Assembly: GCA_016124455.1 (NCBI GenBank)
Contig: WGNQ01000005.1
Location: forward strand, 1-64,000
Length of the DNA stretch: 64,000 nucleotides
Direction: 5' to 3'
Origin: Sideroxydans sp.
GTDB taxonomy: Bacteria > Pseudomonadota > Gammaproteobacteria > Burkholderiales > Gallionellaceae
Shown piece by piece: positions 55,069-63,999 of the stretch (positions are counted from its first letter, which is position 1; the number at the start of each line of letters is the position of its first letter). Under the pieces are notes generated by a model. That model ran no database searches. It had not been told where the DNA came from and saw nothing but the letters and a program-made list of their open reading frames with translations. The position numbers were made by a program, and so were the translations under genes.

Positions 55069-55557
55069 ATGGACAGACGCACCTTCATCAACTTGGCAGC
55101 CGGCGCCGCCGGCATGCTGCTCATGCCGGCACTGGCCGTGCGCGCATACGCGGCAGAACAGATCGCAAAGCTCGTCAGGAGCAATGCAGAATGGAAGAAA
55201 CTGCTTACGCCGCAACAATACGACGTGCTGCGCGAGGAGGGCACCGAGCGCCCGTTCACCAGTCCGCTCAACGATGAACACCGCACAGGCATGTTCGTCT
55301 GTGTCGCCTGCGGCCTGGAGCTGTTCCCGTCGGCATACAAGTTCGACAGCGGCACCGGCTGGCCGAGTTTCTACGATGTGCTGCCCGGTCATGTCGAAAC
55401 CAAGAAGGATTTTGCGCTGATCCTGCCGCGCACCGAATACCACTGCGCGCGTTGCGGCGGTCACCACGGCCACGTGTTCAACGACGGCCCCCGGCCCACC
55501 GGCCTGCGCTATTGCAACAACGGCGTGGCGCTCAAATTCATCCAGGGAAAGGTGTAA
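55069..55557 (+). CDS. msrB: Exported methionine-R-sulfoxide reductase MsrB
   Basis: 162 residues. N-terminal RR-containing signal (MDRRTFINLAAGAAGM) followed by the MsrB domain: zinc pairs CVAC and CARC, GTGWPSFYDVL, EYHCARCGGHHGHVFNDGP and the catalytic Cys in RYCNNGVALKF. It reduces methionine-R-sulfoxide in periplasmic proteins. Promoter at 55003 is probably SigF-dependent. It is followed by the electron-supplying gene after four bases. Confidence 0.94.
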   Translation: MDRRTFINLAAGAAGMLLMPALAVRAYAAEQIAKLVRSNAEWKKLLTPQQYDVLREEGTERPFTSPLNDEHRTGMFVCVACGLELFPSAYKFDSGTGWPSFYDVLPGHVETKKDFALILPRTEYHCARCGGHHGHVFNDGPRPTGLRYCNNGVALKFIQGKV

Positions 55558-55561
55558 GCGC

Positions 55562-57229
55562 ATGAACTCGATAGACATCGGACTCGCCTTTCTCGAAGGC
55601 CTCGCGCTGATCGTTTCGCCGTGCATCCTGCCGGTGCTGCCACTGGTGCTGGCGGCCTCGGTCGACGGCGGCCGGCGCAGGCCATACGGCATCATCATCG
55701 GCTTCGTGCTCGCGTTCAGCGTGTTCGCCATCGTGGCGCGCAAGGTTGTCGCGCTGCTTGGCCTCGACCTCGACATCATCAAGGACGTCTCGCTGGTGCT
55801 GCTGGCGCTGTTCGGCCTGGTGTTGCTGTCGGCCAGGCTGTCGGAAAAATTCAGCGCGCTGACGCAGGGCGCGGCCAGCTTCGGCAACCAGCTTGCCGCC
55901 AAAGGCGGCGAGGGCCTGCTCAGCGGCGTGATGATAGGTGCGCTCATCGGGCTGGTATGGACGCCGTGCGCCGGCCCCATCCTCGCGGCGGTGCTGGTGC
56001 AGGTGATACGCCAGCACAGCGATCTCGCCGGCAACCTCGTCATCCTCGCGTTCGGCATCGGTGCGGGCATCCCGATGCTGGTCATCGCGCTGGCCGGACG
56101 CAAGATCATGGGCCGGCTCGGCTTCTTCACCCGCCATGCCGAGGCGGTGCGGCGCGCGTTCGGCGTGCTGATCCTGGCCTCCGTCGCCTACATCGCCTCC
56201 GGCGTCGATGCGCAGTCGCTGTTCGCCTCTCGCAGCAAGGTGGCGGCCGTGCCGGCCGCCGAGCTCAAGCTGCAGGAAGGGCTGAGCTTCCCCTACGATG
56301 CGCCGCAATTCGCCAGGATGGATCACTGGCTCAATTCGCCGCCGCTCACCATGCAGTCGCTCAAGGGCAAGGTAGTGCTGGTCGATTTCTGGACTTACTC
56401 CTGCATCAACTGCGTGCGCACGCTGCCCTACATCACCGCGTGGGACAAAAAATACCGCGACCAGGGACTGGTGATCGTCGGCGTGCATGCGCCGGAATTC
56501 GAGTTCGAGAAAAAACTCGCCAACGTGCAGGCCGCCATCGCGCAGCACGGTATCCATTATCCCGTCGCGCTCGACAACAACCTCGACACCTGGGGGAATT
56601 TCAACAACCGCTACTGGCCTGCGCACTACCTCATCGACCGCGACGGCAAGGTGGTGTACACCCACTTCGGCGAAGGCGAATACGACGTCACCGAAAACAA
56701 CATCCGCTACCTGCTCGGGCTCAAGGGCAGCGCGACGGCAACCGCCGCCGCGCCGGTCGCGGCGGACGATTCCGGCTACTCGCCCGAGCAGACGGCGGAA
56801 ACCTATCTCGGCTACGGCCGCGCGGAAAGTTTCGGCGGCAAGCAGCGCGTCGCGCATGACGCACTGCACGACTATCGTTTTCCCGCAGCGTTGCCTGCAG
56901 GCAATTGGGTGCTGAGCGGAAAATGGAACGTGGCCGCCGAGAAAATCACCGCCGGCAAACAGGGGGCCGCGCTGCGCCTCAACTTCAAGGCGCGCAAGGT
57001 GTTCCTCGTGCTCGGCACCGCCAGCGGCCAGCCGCTGCATGCCAGCATCCGGCTCAACGGCAAGGCGCTCGACGGCAACGCGGGCAAGGATGCGCCGGCG
57101 GGCACCGTCACCGTCGGGCGCAACACGCTGTATGAACTGATCGACCAGAAAACCATGCACAGCGGCCTGCTCGAAATCCAGGCGCAGGAACCGGGGCTGG
57201 AAGCATATGCCTTCACCTTTGGCTCATAA
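55562..57229 (+). CDS. DipZ-like thiol reductant exporter (CcdA-thioredoxin-CBM fusion)
   Basis: 555 residues. N-terminal CcdA/DsbD-beta membrane domain (about 1-215; cysteines in [11 protein letters not shown] and [11 protein letters not shown]), TlpA-like thioredoxin domain with C281-I-N-C284 ([11 protein letters not shown]), and a C-terminal beta-sandwich (about 430-555, [15 protein letters not shown]). The same order is seen in mycobacterial DipZ. It carries electrons from cytoplasmic thioredoxin to the periplasm, very likely to MsrB and MsrA encoded around it. Confidence 0.92.
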   Translation: MNSIDIGLAFLEGLALIVSPCILPVLPLVLAASVDGGRRRPYGIIIGFVLAFSVFAIVARKVVALLGLDLDIIKDVSLVLLALFGLVLLSARLSEKFSALTQGAASFGNQLAAKGGEGLLSGVMIGALIGLVWTPCAGPILAAVLVQVIRQHSDLAGNLVILAFGIGAGIPMLVIALAGRKIMGRLGFFTRHAEAVRRAFGVLILASVAYIASGVDAQSLFASRSKVAAVPAAELKLQEGLSFPYDAPQFARMDHWLNSPPLTMQSLKGKVVLVDFWTYSCINCVRTLPYITAWDKKYRDQGLVIVGVHAPEFEFEKKLANVQAAIAQHGIHYPVALDNNLDTWGNFNNRYWPAHYLIDRDGKVVYTHFGEGEYDVTENNIRYLLGLKGSATATAAAPVAADDSGYSPEQTAETYLGYGRAESFGGKQRVAHDALHDYRFPAALPAGNWVLSGKWNVAAEKITAGKQGAALRLNFKARKVFLVLGTASGQPLHASIRLNGKALDGNAGKDAPAGTVTVGRNTLYELIDQKTMHSGLLEIQAQEPGLEAYAFTFGS

Positions 57230-57253
57230 CCGGCTACGACGAAAGGAACTGCC

Positions 57254-58162
57254 GTGAACCACATCGATGAACTGCTCAAAAGCCTCTACGTGATGGCCTC
57301 CATGGTCGAGGCGCGCGACCCTTACACCGGCGGCCATCTGTGGCGCGTAGCGCAATACAGCCGCCTGCTCGCCGAACAGCACGGCCTGCCCGACACCGAC
57401 GTGGCACGCATTGCGCTTGGCGGCTTCCTGCACGATCTCGGCAAGGTCGGCGTGCCGGATGCCATCCTCAACAAACCGGATCGCCTGACCGATGAGGAAT
57501 ACGCGGTGATCAAGACCCATCCCGAAGTCGGCAGCCGCGTATTGTCCGAGCACCCGCTGGCGGGGCTGGCGCGCGCCGCCGTGCTGTCGCATCACGAAAC
57601 GCCGGACGGCAGGGGCTATCCGCACCGGCTGCCGGGCGAGGACATTCCCGTCGATGCGCGCATCGTCGGCATCTGCGACGCCTTCGACGCAATGACCAGC
57701 AACCGCCCCTACCGGCGCGGCATGCCTGCTGCTAGGGCGCTCGCCATCATCGCGGAAAACCTCGGCACCCAGTTCGATGCCGACCTCGGGCGGCTGTTCC
57801 TGAAACTCGGCTACGCGGGTCGGCTCGATCTCATCGTCGGCCACACCGAGCCGGGCATCCCGATCCAGGAATGCCCGATGTGCGGCCCCACCATCGTGGT
57901 GCGCCGCCGCCACAAGAGCGGCGATCACGTGTATTGCCGCAACTGCGGCGGCGAGGCCGCGGTCGAACGCGACGGCGATAGCATCCGCATTGCGCCCACC
58001 GGCAGGAAAGGCAGCTTTGCCGACCTGCAGCCCGAAGCGGACATGGACCTCATCGACGCGCTGGTCCGCGAAACCGTGCGCCACCTCAACGACAGGGCAT
58101 CGTCGCCGCGGCGCGGCCTGGCGCGCTGGTTCAACTGGGGTGCGGCAACCGCCCGCGCCTGA
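57254..58162 (+). CDS. HD-GYP phosphodiesterase with C-terminal zinc ribbon
   Basis: 302 residues, GTG start. HD-GYP domain (about 10-185) with H60-D61 in [17 protein letters not shown] and [13 protein letters not shown]. Two CxxC pairs follow (CPMC 207-210, CRNC 228-231) as in a zinc ribbon, then an acidic tail. No receiver or membrane part. Expected to hydrolyse c-di-GMP. It sits inside the methionine-sulfoxide repair operon, linking oxidant stress with c-di-GMP turnover; the zinc ribbon could be a redox or metal switch (inference). Confidence 0.9.
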   Translation: MNHIDELLKSLYVMASMVEARDPYTGGHLWRVAQYSRLLAEQHGLPDTDVARIALGGFLHDLGKVGVPDAILNKPDRLTDEEYAVIKTHPEVGSRVLSEHPLAGLARAAVLSHHETPDGRGYPHRLPGEDIPVDARIVGICDAFDAMTSNRPYRRGMPAARALAIIAENLGTQFDADLGRLFLKLGYAGRLDLIVGHTEPGIPIQECPMCGPTIVVRRRHKSGDHVYCRNCGGEAAVERDGDSIRIAPTGRKGSFADLQPEADMDLIDALVRETVRHLNDRASSPRRGLARWFNWGAATARA

Positions 58163-58219
58163 ATCATTGTGCGCGGCGGCACGCCAACGACATGTCGCCG
58201 CACTGAAAGGACAGCCATC

Positions 58220-58870
58220 ATGCGTTACTTGTTGATCTTCATCCTGGGCGCGTTGCTGAGCACTGCCGCCTGTGCCGACGGCCAGCTCGGGAGCCTGCCC
58301 GACCCGGCCGTCAACACGCCGCTCGCCAGTGCGCCGAGCCGGCAATCCGCGGTATTCGCGGGCGGCTGCTTCTGGGGTGTGCAACTCGTGTTCCAGCACG
58401 TGAAAGGCGTGGTCTCGGCCACCTCCGGCTACGCGGGCGGCACGGCCGACACCGCGCAATACGAAACTGTGAGCAGCGGCCGAACCGGCCATGCGGAATC
58501 GGTCAAGGTGATCTACGACCCGTCCCAAATCAGTTACGGCCAGTTGCTAAAAATCTATTTCGCCGTCGCCCACAATCCCACCGAACTCAACCGTCAGGGG
58601 CCGGATAGCGGCACCCAGTACCGCTCGGAAATTTTCACCACCGATGCCGAGCAGCAGCGCATTGCCGAGTCCTACATCACCCAGCTCGACGCCGCGCATG
58701 TCTATCCGCAAAAGATCGTCACCCAGGTTGCCGCCTTGCCTGCGTTCTATCCGGCCGAGGCCTACCACCAGAACTTCGCCACGCTGCATCCCTACCATCC
58801 CTACATCTACATCAACGACCGCCCCAAGCTCGAGCACCTGCAAGAACAGTTCCCGGCATGGGTTAAATAG
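58220..58870 (+). CDS. msrA: Exported methionine-S-sulfoxide reductase MsrA
   Basis: 216 residues. Signal peptide ([19 protein letters not shown]), MsrA domain with catalytic C50 in GGCFWG, TSGYAGG, and QYRSEIF. Reduces methionine-S-sulfoxide; together with MsrB both diastereomers are covered in the periplasm. Last gene of the cluster, 57 bases after the HD-GYP gene. The start at 58220 follows GAAAGGA. Confidence 0.93.
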   Translation: MRYLLIFILGALLSTAACADGQLGSLPDPAVNTPLASAPSRQSAVFAGGCFWGVQLVFQHVKGVVSATSGYAGGTADTAQYETVSSGRTGHAESVKVIYDPSQISYGQLLKIYFAVAHNPTELNRQGPDSGTQYRSEIFTTDAEQQRIAESYITQLDAAHVYPQKIVTQVAALPAFYPAEAYHQNFATLHPYHPYIYINDRPKLEHLQEQFPAWVK

Positions 58871-58936
58871 CGGCGGCACGGTTTGCATCGCCGGGGCGGG
58901 CTGCTAGACTGGCGCCGTCACCCGTAGCGCAAGGAT

Positions 58937-59665
58937 ATGCCCGTGAAACAGATACTCGACGCCGTAACGCGCGCCTTGCGCGACCTGTTCCAGTTCCAAG
59001 TGTTGTGGATCGTGATCTGGCCGATGCTCGCGGCAATGCTGCTGTGGCTGGTGCTCGGCGCGGCCTTCTGGGACACCTTTTCCGGCTGGATCGCCGGCGG
59101 CCTCAACGCCATCGGCGTGCAGCACTGGCTCGAAGGGCTGGAACCGCGCTGGATCGCCAACGCCATCCAGGCCGTCGCACACATGATCCTGTTCGTGCCC
59201 ATGGTGCTGCTCACCGCGCTGCTGCTGACCGCATTCTTCGCCATGCCCGCGCTGATCCGCCTGGTCGCCGAGCGCGAATACCCGCAACTCAAACGCGAAA
59301 GCGGCGGCAGCGTCAGCGGCAACCTGCTCAACGCCGCGCTGGCCATCGTCATCTTCATCGCGATCTGGCTGCTCACCCTGCCGCTGTGGATGATAGGCAT
59401 AGGCGTGGTGATCCCGTTCATCGCCGCAACCTACCTGAATCAGCGCCTGTTCCGCTACGACGCGCTGTCGGAACACGCCAGCGCCGCAGAAATGAAACGC
59501 CTGTTCACCCAATACCAGTCGTCATGGTGGGGCTTGGGCCTGCTCACCGGCCTGCTGCAATTCGTGCCGCTGCTGAACCTGTTCGCCCCGGTACTGACGG
59601 GGCTGGCTTTCATTCATTTCGGGCTGGCGCGGCTGGCGGATATGCGGCAGCCGCCCGGCAGATAA
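58937..59665 (+). CDS. EI24/CysZ-like membrane protein
   Basis: 242 residues with about five transmembrane segments (LWIVIWPMLAAMLLWLVLG, AHMILFVPMVLLTALLLTAF, IVIFIAIWLLTLPLWMIGIG, FVPLLNLFAPVLTGLAF). Belongs to the EI24 domain family that includes the sulfate transporter CysZ. No cys genes are nearby, so the substrate is open. Not clearly part of the msr operon. Confidence 0.83.
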   Translation: MPVKQILDAVTRALRDLFQFQVLWIVIWPMLAAMLLWLVLGAAFWDTFSGWIAGGLNAIGVQHWLEGLEPRWIANAIQAVAHMILFVPMVLLTALLLTAFFAMPALIRLVAEREYPQLKRESGGSVSGNLLNAALAIVIFIAIWLLTLPLWMIGIGVVIPFIAATYLNQRLFRYDALSEHASAAEMKRLFTQYQSSWWGLGLLTGLLQFVPLLNLFAPVLTGLAFIHFGLARLADMRQPPGR

Positions 59666-59713
59666 CTGTTTCGCAGTCTATCGACTCTAAGTTTGCCTAG
59701 ATAATTTGGACTA

Positions 59714-59742
59714 TTGGCGTATCGGCCTATGCCAGATACTAT
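59714..59742 (+). promoter_or_regulatory. Possible promoter of the nuclease-helicase island
   Basis: TTGGCG (59714-59719), 17 bases, TACTAT (59737-59742), 32 bases before the MazG-like gene. Weak boxes; no CTGT-N8-ACAG LexA box is visible. Confidence 0.35.
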
Positions 59743-59773
59743 TCGCGGGCTGTTTGATAAGTAGAGGATAAGA

Positions 59774-60130
59774 GTGGCTGGAGCCGAGTTTGATCAATTA
59801 AAAGAGCGACTGCGTCAATTCGTCGCCGAGCGCGATTGGCAGCAGTTCCATTCGCCTAAAAATCTTTCCATGGCCTTAATCGCCGAGGCCGCCGAACTAG
59901 TCGAGCACTTCCAGTGGCTTACCGAAGAGCAAAGCGCCAGCCTGTCGCCGGAGAAGCTGGCCGAGGTGGAACTCGAACTGGCTGATATCCAGATTTACCT
60001 CGTCGAGTTGGCGGATAAACTTCAACTAGATTTAATGGCAGCAGTCGAGAAAAAACTTGCGATCAATGCCCAGAAATATCCGGCGGATATGGTTCGCGGC
60101 AGTCCGAAAAAGTACACAGAATACAAATGA
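59774..60130 (+). CDS. MazG-like nucleotide pyrophosphohydrolase
   Basis: 118 residues, GTG start. All-alpha NTP pyrophosphatase of the MazG/RS21-C6 kind: the metal-binding EAAELVEHFQW (E-x2-E) and the downstream EVELELADIQIYLVELAD (E-x3-D) are intact. It would hydrolyse (d)NTPs to monophosphates. It lies 18 bases before the nuclease-helicase gene and is probably co-transcribed, which suggests a role in nucleotide depletion or housecleaning linked with that protein. Confidence 0.85.
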   Translation: MAGAEFDQLKERLRQFVAERDWQQFHSPKNLSMALIAEAAELVEHFQWLTEEQSASLSPEKLAEVELELADIQIYLVELADKLQLDLMAAVEKKLAINAQKYPADMVRGSPKKYTEYK

Positions 60131-60148
60131 CGGGCATAGGGGGGTGAA

Positions 60149-62608
60149 GTGCTGGTTTACGCATCTACCAAAACAGAGTTTCTTGACGATGTTCGTGCTG
60201 ATACCGTCGACGAAAAAATCCTTGCCTCATTTCAACGCCACTTAGGCCATTCCACTAGCAAAAATGAAATCGCTGCTTGGCGTAACTCAATGCTGTATAT
60301 GAGCCAAGTGCTCGCTGATGATGAAATTCCAAGCAATTCAGGAGTGGCAATCGAATATACGCTACCGCAAACCACCAAACGCATCGACTTTATTCTTACG
60401 GGTAAAGGGGCGAATAATCAATCCACGGCCATCATCATCGAGCTGAAGCAATGGGAGAACGTTAAAGCAACTACCATGGACGGGGTCGTTAAGACATTCG
60501 TCGGGGGAATGGAGCGAGAAGTTAGCCATCCCTCATATCAGGCATGGACCTATGCTGCATTGCTGGAGGATTTCAATGAAACTGTGCAGCAAGAAAACAT
60601 TGGCCTCCGGCCATGTGCTTACTTACACAACTGTATTTCAGATGACGTCATCAACAACCATTTTTACGAGAGTCACACCAGAAAGGCTCCGGCATTCCTC
60701 CGTAAAGATGCTCAGAAACTTGCTGATTTCATCAAGCACCACGTCAAATATGGTGACTCCTGTGAAGTGATGTATCAGATCGATCGAGGGAGAATCCGAC
60801 CATCGAAAAATCTGGCAGACAAACTCGCATCGCTCTTGAAAGGCAATCAAGAGTTTTTGATGATAGACGACCAGAAGGTCGCCTATGAAAATGCGCTGTC
60901 GCTGGCGAAAAAGGCTACAGTCAAAGATAAACACGTACTCATTGTCGAGGGTGGTCCGGGGACAGGGAAGTCCGTCGTGGCTGTAAATTTGTTGGTGGCG
61001 CTCACCAACGATCAAATGCTGACTCAATACGTCACCAAAAATGCAGCGCCGCGTGCTGTTTATGCTTCGCTACTAACCGGCTCATTTAGAAAAAGTCATA
61101 TTGATAATCTATTTAAAGGGTCTGGCGTTTATACCGACACAAATGCCAACGTATTTGACGCCCTTATTGTGGATGAAGCTCACCGGCTTAATGAAAAGTC
61201 AGGAATGTTCCAAAACCTGGGCGAAAACCAGATTAAGGAAATCATCAATGCTGCAAAATTCAGTGTCTTCTTTATCGATGAAGACCAGAGAGTCACCTTT
61301 AAAGATATAGGTAAGACAGTCACGATTAAAGAGTGGGCTATTCAGCTAGGGGCCACGGTTCATCAACTGGCACTGCAATCTCAGTTCCGTTGCAACGGGT
61401 CAAATGGTTATCTTGCATGGATCGATAACACGCTGGAGATTCGAGAAACTGCCAATAAAACATTAGACGGTATTAACTATGACTTTCGTGTGTTCGATTC
61501 GCCGAATGAGTTGAGAGAAGCAATCATTAAAAAGAATCAGATTAACAACAAGGCCCGTCTGGTTGCTGGATATTGTTGGGACTGGATCAGTAAGAGTAAT
61601 TCGACGCTGAAAGATATCACCATCGGCGAATACGATTTCGCCATGAAATGGAATCTGGCCAGCGATGGGAATCTATGGATACTTAAGTCCGATTCGGTCA
61701 ACGAAGTCGGCTGTATCCACACCTGTCAGGGACTGGAGACCGACTATATCGGCGTAATCATCGGCTCGGATTTCGTTATTCGTGATGGTGTGGCAGTGAC
61801 TGATGCAGGAAGACGAGCGAAAACGGATGCCTCCATAAAAGGCTACAAATCACTGCTTAAAACCAATCCGGATGCCGCCAAACAAAAGGCGGATGCAATT
61901 ATTAAGAACACCTACCGCACATTGATGACCCGCGGAATGAAAGGTTGTTATGTTTTTTGTACGGACCAAGAAACCAATGCATGGTTTAAGCAGGCTATGG
62001 GCAGGGAGGCGAAAGAACATCTGGATGTGGCTGTACAGCAGAGGATGGAAGTTGATCAAGTAAATTCCGATGGGAAATTTGAAGGATTGACGCTCAGGCT
62101 GCTCAAAACAGGTGAAGTTAAGCCCTATGTTAATGCTGTCCCTATTTATGATCTTGCCATTGCTGCGGGTCGCTTCAGTGATATTCAAATGGTCCATCAA
62201 GCGCCTCAGGCCGGGGACCTCAATGTTGATCAATATCAATGGGTGGAGTTGCCAGATAGTTTCCGGATTCATTCAGGGCAGTTCGTTGCCAGAGTGGTCG
62301 GCGAATCCATGAATAAACGTATTCCTAGCGGTTCGTGGTGCCTCTTTAATTTAAATCCAGTAGGGACCAGGCAAGGGAAAATTGTTTTGGTTCAGCACCG
62401 CAATATCGAGGACCCGGATACTGGTGGTCATTTCACCATTAAAACCTATCAAAGTGAGAAGGTAGCTGGCGAAGGTGATGAATGGCGACACAGCCGGATA
62501 ACACTTAACCCATATTCAACTGATCCGAGCTATAAACCTATCGTGTTTGAAGCTGAGAGTGGCGATGAGGTGAAGATTATTGCTGAAATGGTGGCGGTGT
62601 TGGGGTGA
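60149..62608 (+). CDS. PD-(D/E)XK nuclease - DUF2075 SF1 helicase - LexA/S24 autoprotease fusion
   Basis: 819 residues, GTG start. (1) N-terminal PD-(D/E)XK-like domain with D80 (KRIDFIL) and E98-x-K100 (IIIELKQW). (2) DUF2075 (Schlafen group 3-like) helicase: Walker A 268-275 (GGPGTGKS), Walker B around 339-345 (LIVDEAH), motif V-like HTCQGLETDYIGVI at 524-537 and a late Arg (TRGMKG, R595). (3) C-terminal LexA-like domain with possible cleavage site Ala673-Gly674 (IAAGRF), Ser720 (VVGESM) and Lys765 (HFTIKTY), and an ending (YKPIVFE ... EMVAVLG) like LexA. Self-cleavage would separate the helicase-nuclease from the tail. DUF2075 proteins are known in genomic islands; this complete triple fusion is not one I know to be described. 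The region is AT-richer than its flanks, pointing to transfer. Confidence 0.87.
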   Translation: MLVYASTKTEFLDDVRADTVDEKILASFQRHLGHSTSKNEIAAWRNSMLYMSQVLADDEIPSNSGVAIEYTLPQTTKRIDFILTGKGANNQSTAIIIELKQWENVKATTMDGVVKTFVGGMEREVSHPSYQAWTYAALLEDFNETVQQENIGLRPCAYLHNCISDDVINNHFYESHTRKAPAFLRKDAQKLADFIKHHVKYGDSCEVMYQIDRGRIRPSKNLADKLASLLKGNQEFLMIDDQKVAYENALSLAKKATVKDKHVLIVEGGPGTGKSVVAVNLLVALTNDQMLTQYVTKNAAPRAVYASLLTGSFRKSHIDNLFKGSGVYTDTNANVFDALIVDEAHRLNEKSGMFQNLGENQIKEIINAAKFSVFFIDEDQRVTFKDIGKTVTIKEWAIQLGATVHQLALQSQFRCNGSNGYLAWIDNTLEIRETANKTLDGINYDFRVFDSPNELREAIIKKNQINNKARLVAGYCWDWISKSNSTLKDITIGEYDFAMKWNLASDGNLWILKSDSVNEVGCIHTCQGLETDYIGVIIGSDFVIRDGVAVTDAGRRAKTDASIKGYKSLLKTNPDAAKQKADAIIKNTYRTLMTRGMKGCYVFCTDQETNAWFKQAMGREAKEHLDVAVQQRMEVDQVNSDGKFEGLTLRLLKTGEVKPYVNAVPIYDLAIAAGRFSDIQMVHQAPQAGDLNVDQYQWVELPDSFRIHSGQFVARVVGESMNKRIPSGSWCLFNLNPVGTRQGKIVLVQHRNIEDPDTGGHFTIKTYQSEKVAGEGDEWRHSRITLNPYSTDPSYKPIVFEAESGDEVKIIAEMVAVLG

Positions 62609-62669
62609 GATAAGTTCTCGAGTGTTGGTTGCGCCAAACATGACAGATGGTTTCTAACTGGGGGGAGTT

Positions 62670-63512
62670 ATGGCTAGAAAGCGGAATCAAAGCCCACTTG
62701 AAGATTTAGTCGATTTCGTCGCACTGTTTCCTTGGTGGGTAGGGCTTGTTCTGGCAGTGGTTTCTTATTTTTGGTTTCATCATATTGCCTCTGCCCCTCT
62801 AGTGGTGGCGGCCCAGCCGGGTCAGCTAGGTGTGACAATGACGAAAAATATGTACAAGAGTCTTGCGTTTGGCGGGCAGTACCTTGTGCCTTTCATCTGT
62901 TTGCTCGGTGCATTGCTTTCAGCTCTGGGGCGATGGAAGCGGAAACGGCTGTTTTCTGATGTGTCGCAACGTAATTCTGCCGGGGCGCTGAACGAGATGA
63001 GTTGGCAGGAGTTCGAGATTTTGGTGGGCGAGGCATTCCGGCGCACTGGCTATGTAGTCGCCGAAACGGGAGGTGGTGGTGCTGACGGCGGTGTTGACCT
63101 TGTACTGAGAAAAGATGGTGAGAAATTCCTAGTCCAATGTAAACAGTGGAAAGCATTCAAAGTCGGCGTTTCAACTATTCGTGAGTTATATGGAGTAATG
63201 GCTGCCCAAGGTGCAACGGGCGGCTTTATTGTAACTTCCGGTGTTTTTACGCAGGAAGCAAAAAGCTTTGCCGATGGGCGAAATATCGATTTGATTGATG
63301 GGGAAGATCTGAGCCAAATTATCAGGGAGGTTCAACCATCCATATCCTCGGGCGGTGCTACACCTCGCGTTTCGCAACCCGCGGGAACAATTTGCCCGAA
63401 ATGCGGCGGTTCCATGGTCAAGCGAACGGCCAAGCAGGGTGTTAATGCCGGAAAAACATTCTGGGGTTGTTCTAACTATCCGCAGTGCCGCGGGATCGTT
63501 TCCATAGATTAA
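62670..63512 (+). CDS. Membrane-anchored Mrr-type restriction endonuclease with topoisomerase zinc finger
   Basis: 280 residues. Two transmembrane segments (about 21-40 and 68-87), then an Mrr_cat PD-(D/E)XK domain with D143 (GADGGVDLVL), and Q156-x-K158 (FLVQCKQWK), then a C-terminal topoisomerase-I-type zinc finger (C242, C245, C267, C273; CPKCGG ... FWGCSNYPQC). Mrr-like proteins cut modified or foreign DNA. It comes 61 bases after the nuclease-helicase gene with its own ribosome site (GGGGGGAG), same strand, similar base composition. May be one defence module with the two genes before it. Confidence 0.9.
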   Translation: MARKRNQSPLEDLVDFVALFPWWVGLVLAVVSYFWFHHIASAPLVVAAQPGQLGVTMTKNMYKSLAFGGQYLVPFICLLGALLSALGRWKRKRLFSDVSQRNSAGALNEMSWQEFEILVGEAFRRTGYVVAETGGGGADGGVDLVLRKDGEKFLVQCKQWKAFKVGVSTIRELYGVMAAQGATGGFIVTSGVFTQEAKSFADGRNIDLIDGEDLSQIIREVQPSISSGGATPRVSQPAGTICPKCGGSMVKRTAKQGVNAGKTFWGCSNYPQCRGIVSID

Positions 63513-63822
63513 ATAGCAGTCTTTTTGCTACTGGAACAGATGTGGCGTTGTTGAGGAGTGGGGGAATGAATCTTTAGGTTTGAAAAGCTAACGCCGCATT
63601 AATGCGGCGTTTTTGCTGGTCGGCTTCGGGGTGCCGAATCGAGTCAGCCAGTGAGCTGACTTCTGGATGTTGCCTAGTTTTGAAACATCGCGGGGTCGAT
63701 AAGCTGCTCCCTTCTGCAGGGTTAATACACAACCATTTGCTGCGCTCTCAATTATTTTATACGCCTCTTTGCTGGCTTATTCAACCGAGTAGTTCGCTTA
63801 TGTTTGCAGGCCGGTACGCGCT
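63513..63822. other. Gene-free stretch at the end of the AT-rich island
   Basis: About 310 bases without a supported gene, apart from the terminator at 63591. Frames that are open here have no ribosome site and no family features. No tRNA, integrase, direct repeat or insertion-sequence end was recognised, so the island boundary could not be fixed. Confidence 0.4.
63591..63614 (+). terminator. Terminator after the Mrr-like gene
   Basis: The 20-base perfect palindrome ACGCCGCATT/AATGCGGCGT followed by TTTT. The working stem is 8 bp with a TTAA loop. The A/T run on both sides might permit termination in both directions (the opposite strand serves the TerB-like gene). Confidence 0.75.
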
Positions 63823-63999
63823 TTATTTCAGGGCGGCAGAGCGGGCCCGTTCCTTGGCGGCAACGTTGTCGCCCAGGGAGATGTGCAGCAGGTCGACGAG
63901 TTTGCGCATGATGTGGTTTTCGTGCGCGCTGACTTTTCCGTCGGCATAGACGACTTGCCACAGGTATTCGACGATCTGGATTTTTTCGGGCAATGCCAG
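63823..63999 (-). CDS. TerB-like protein, start beyond the right edge
   Basis: The last 58 residues of a gene that continues past the window. They read LPEKIQIVEYLWQVVYADGK then HENHIMRKLVDLLHIS, the metal-binding C-terminal helices of the TerB/DjlA-N-like family, ending in SAALK. Too short for an opinion on the complete protein. TerB-type proteins occur in tellurite and stress islands but also as housekeeping proteins of unknown role in betaproteobacteria. Confidence 0.75.
   Translation of the reverse strand: MALPEKIQIVEYLWQVVYADGKVSAHENHIMRKLVDLLHISLGDNVAAKERARSAALK

Noticed and set aside
63602-63949. Open frame of 115 codons on the + strand near the right edge
   Set aside because: It overlaps the terminator and runs antisense to the TerB-like gene; no ribosome site.
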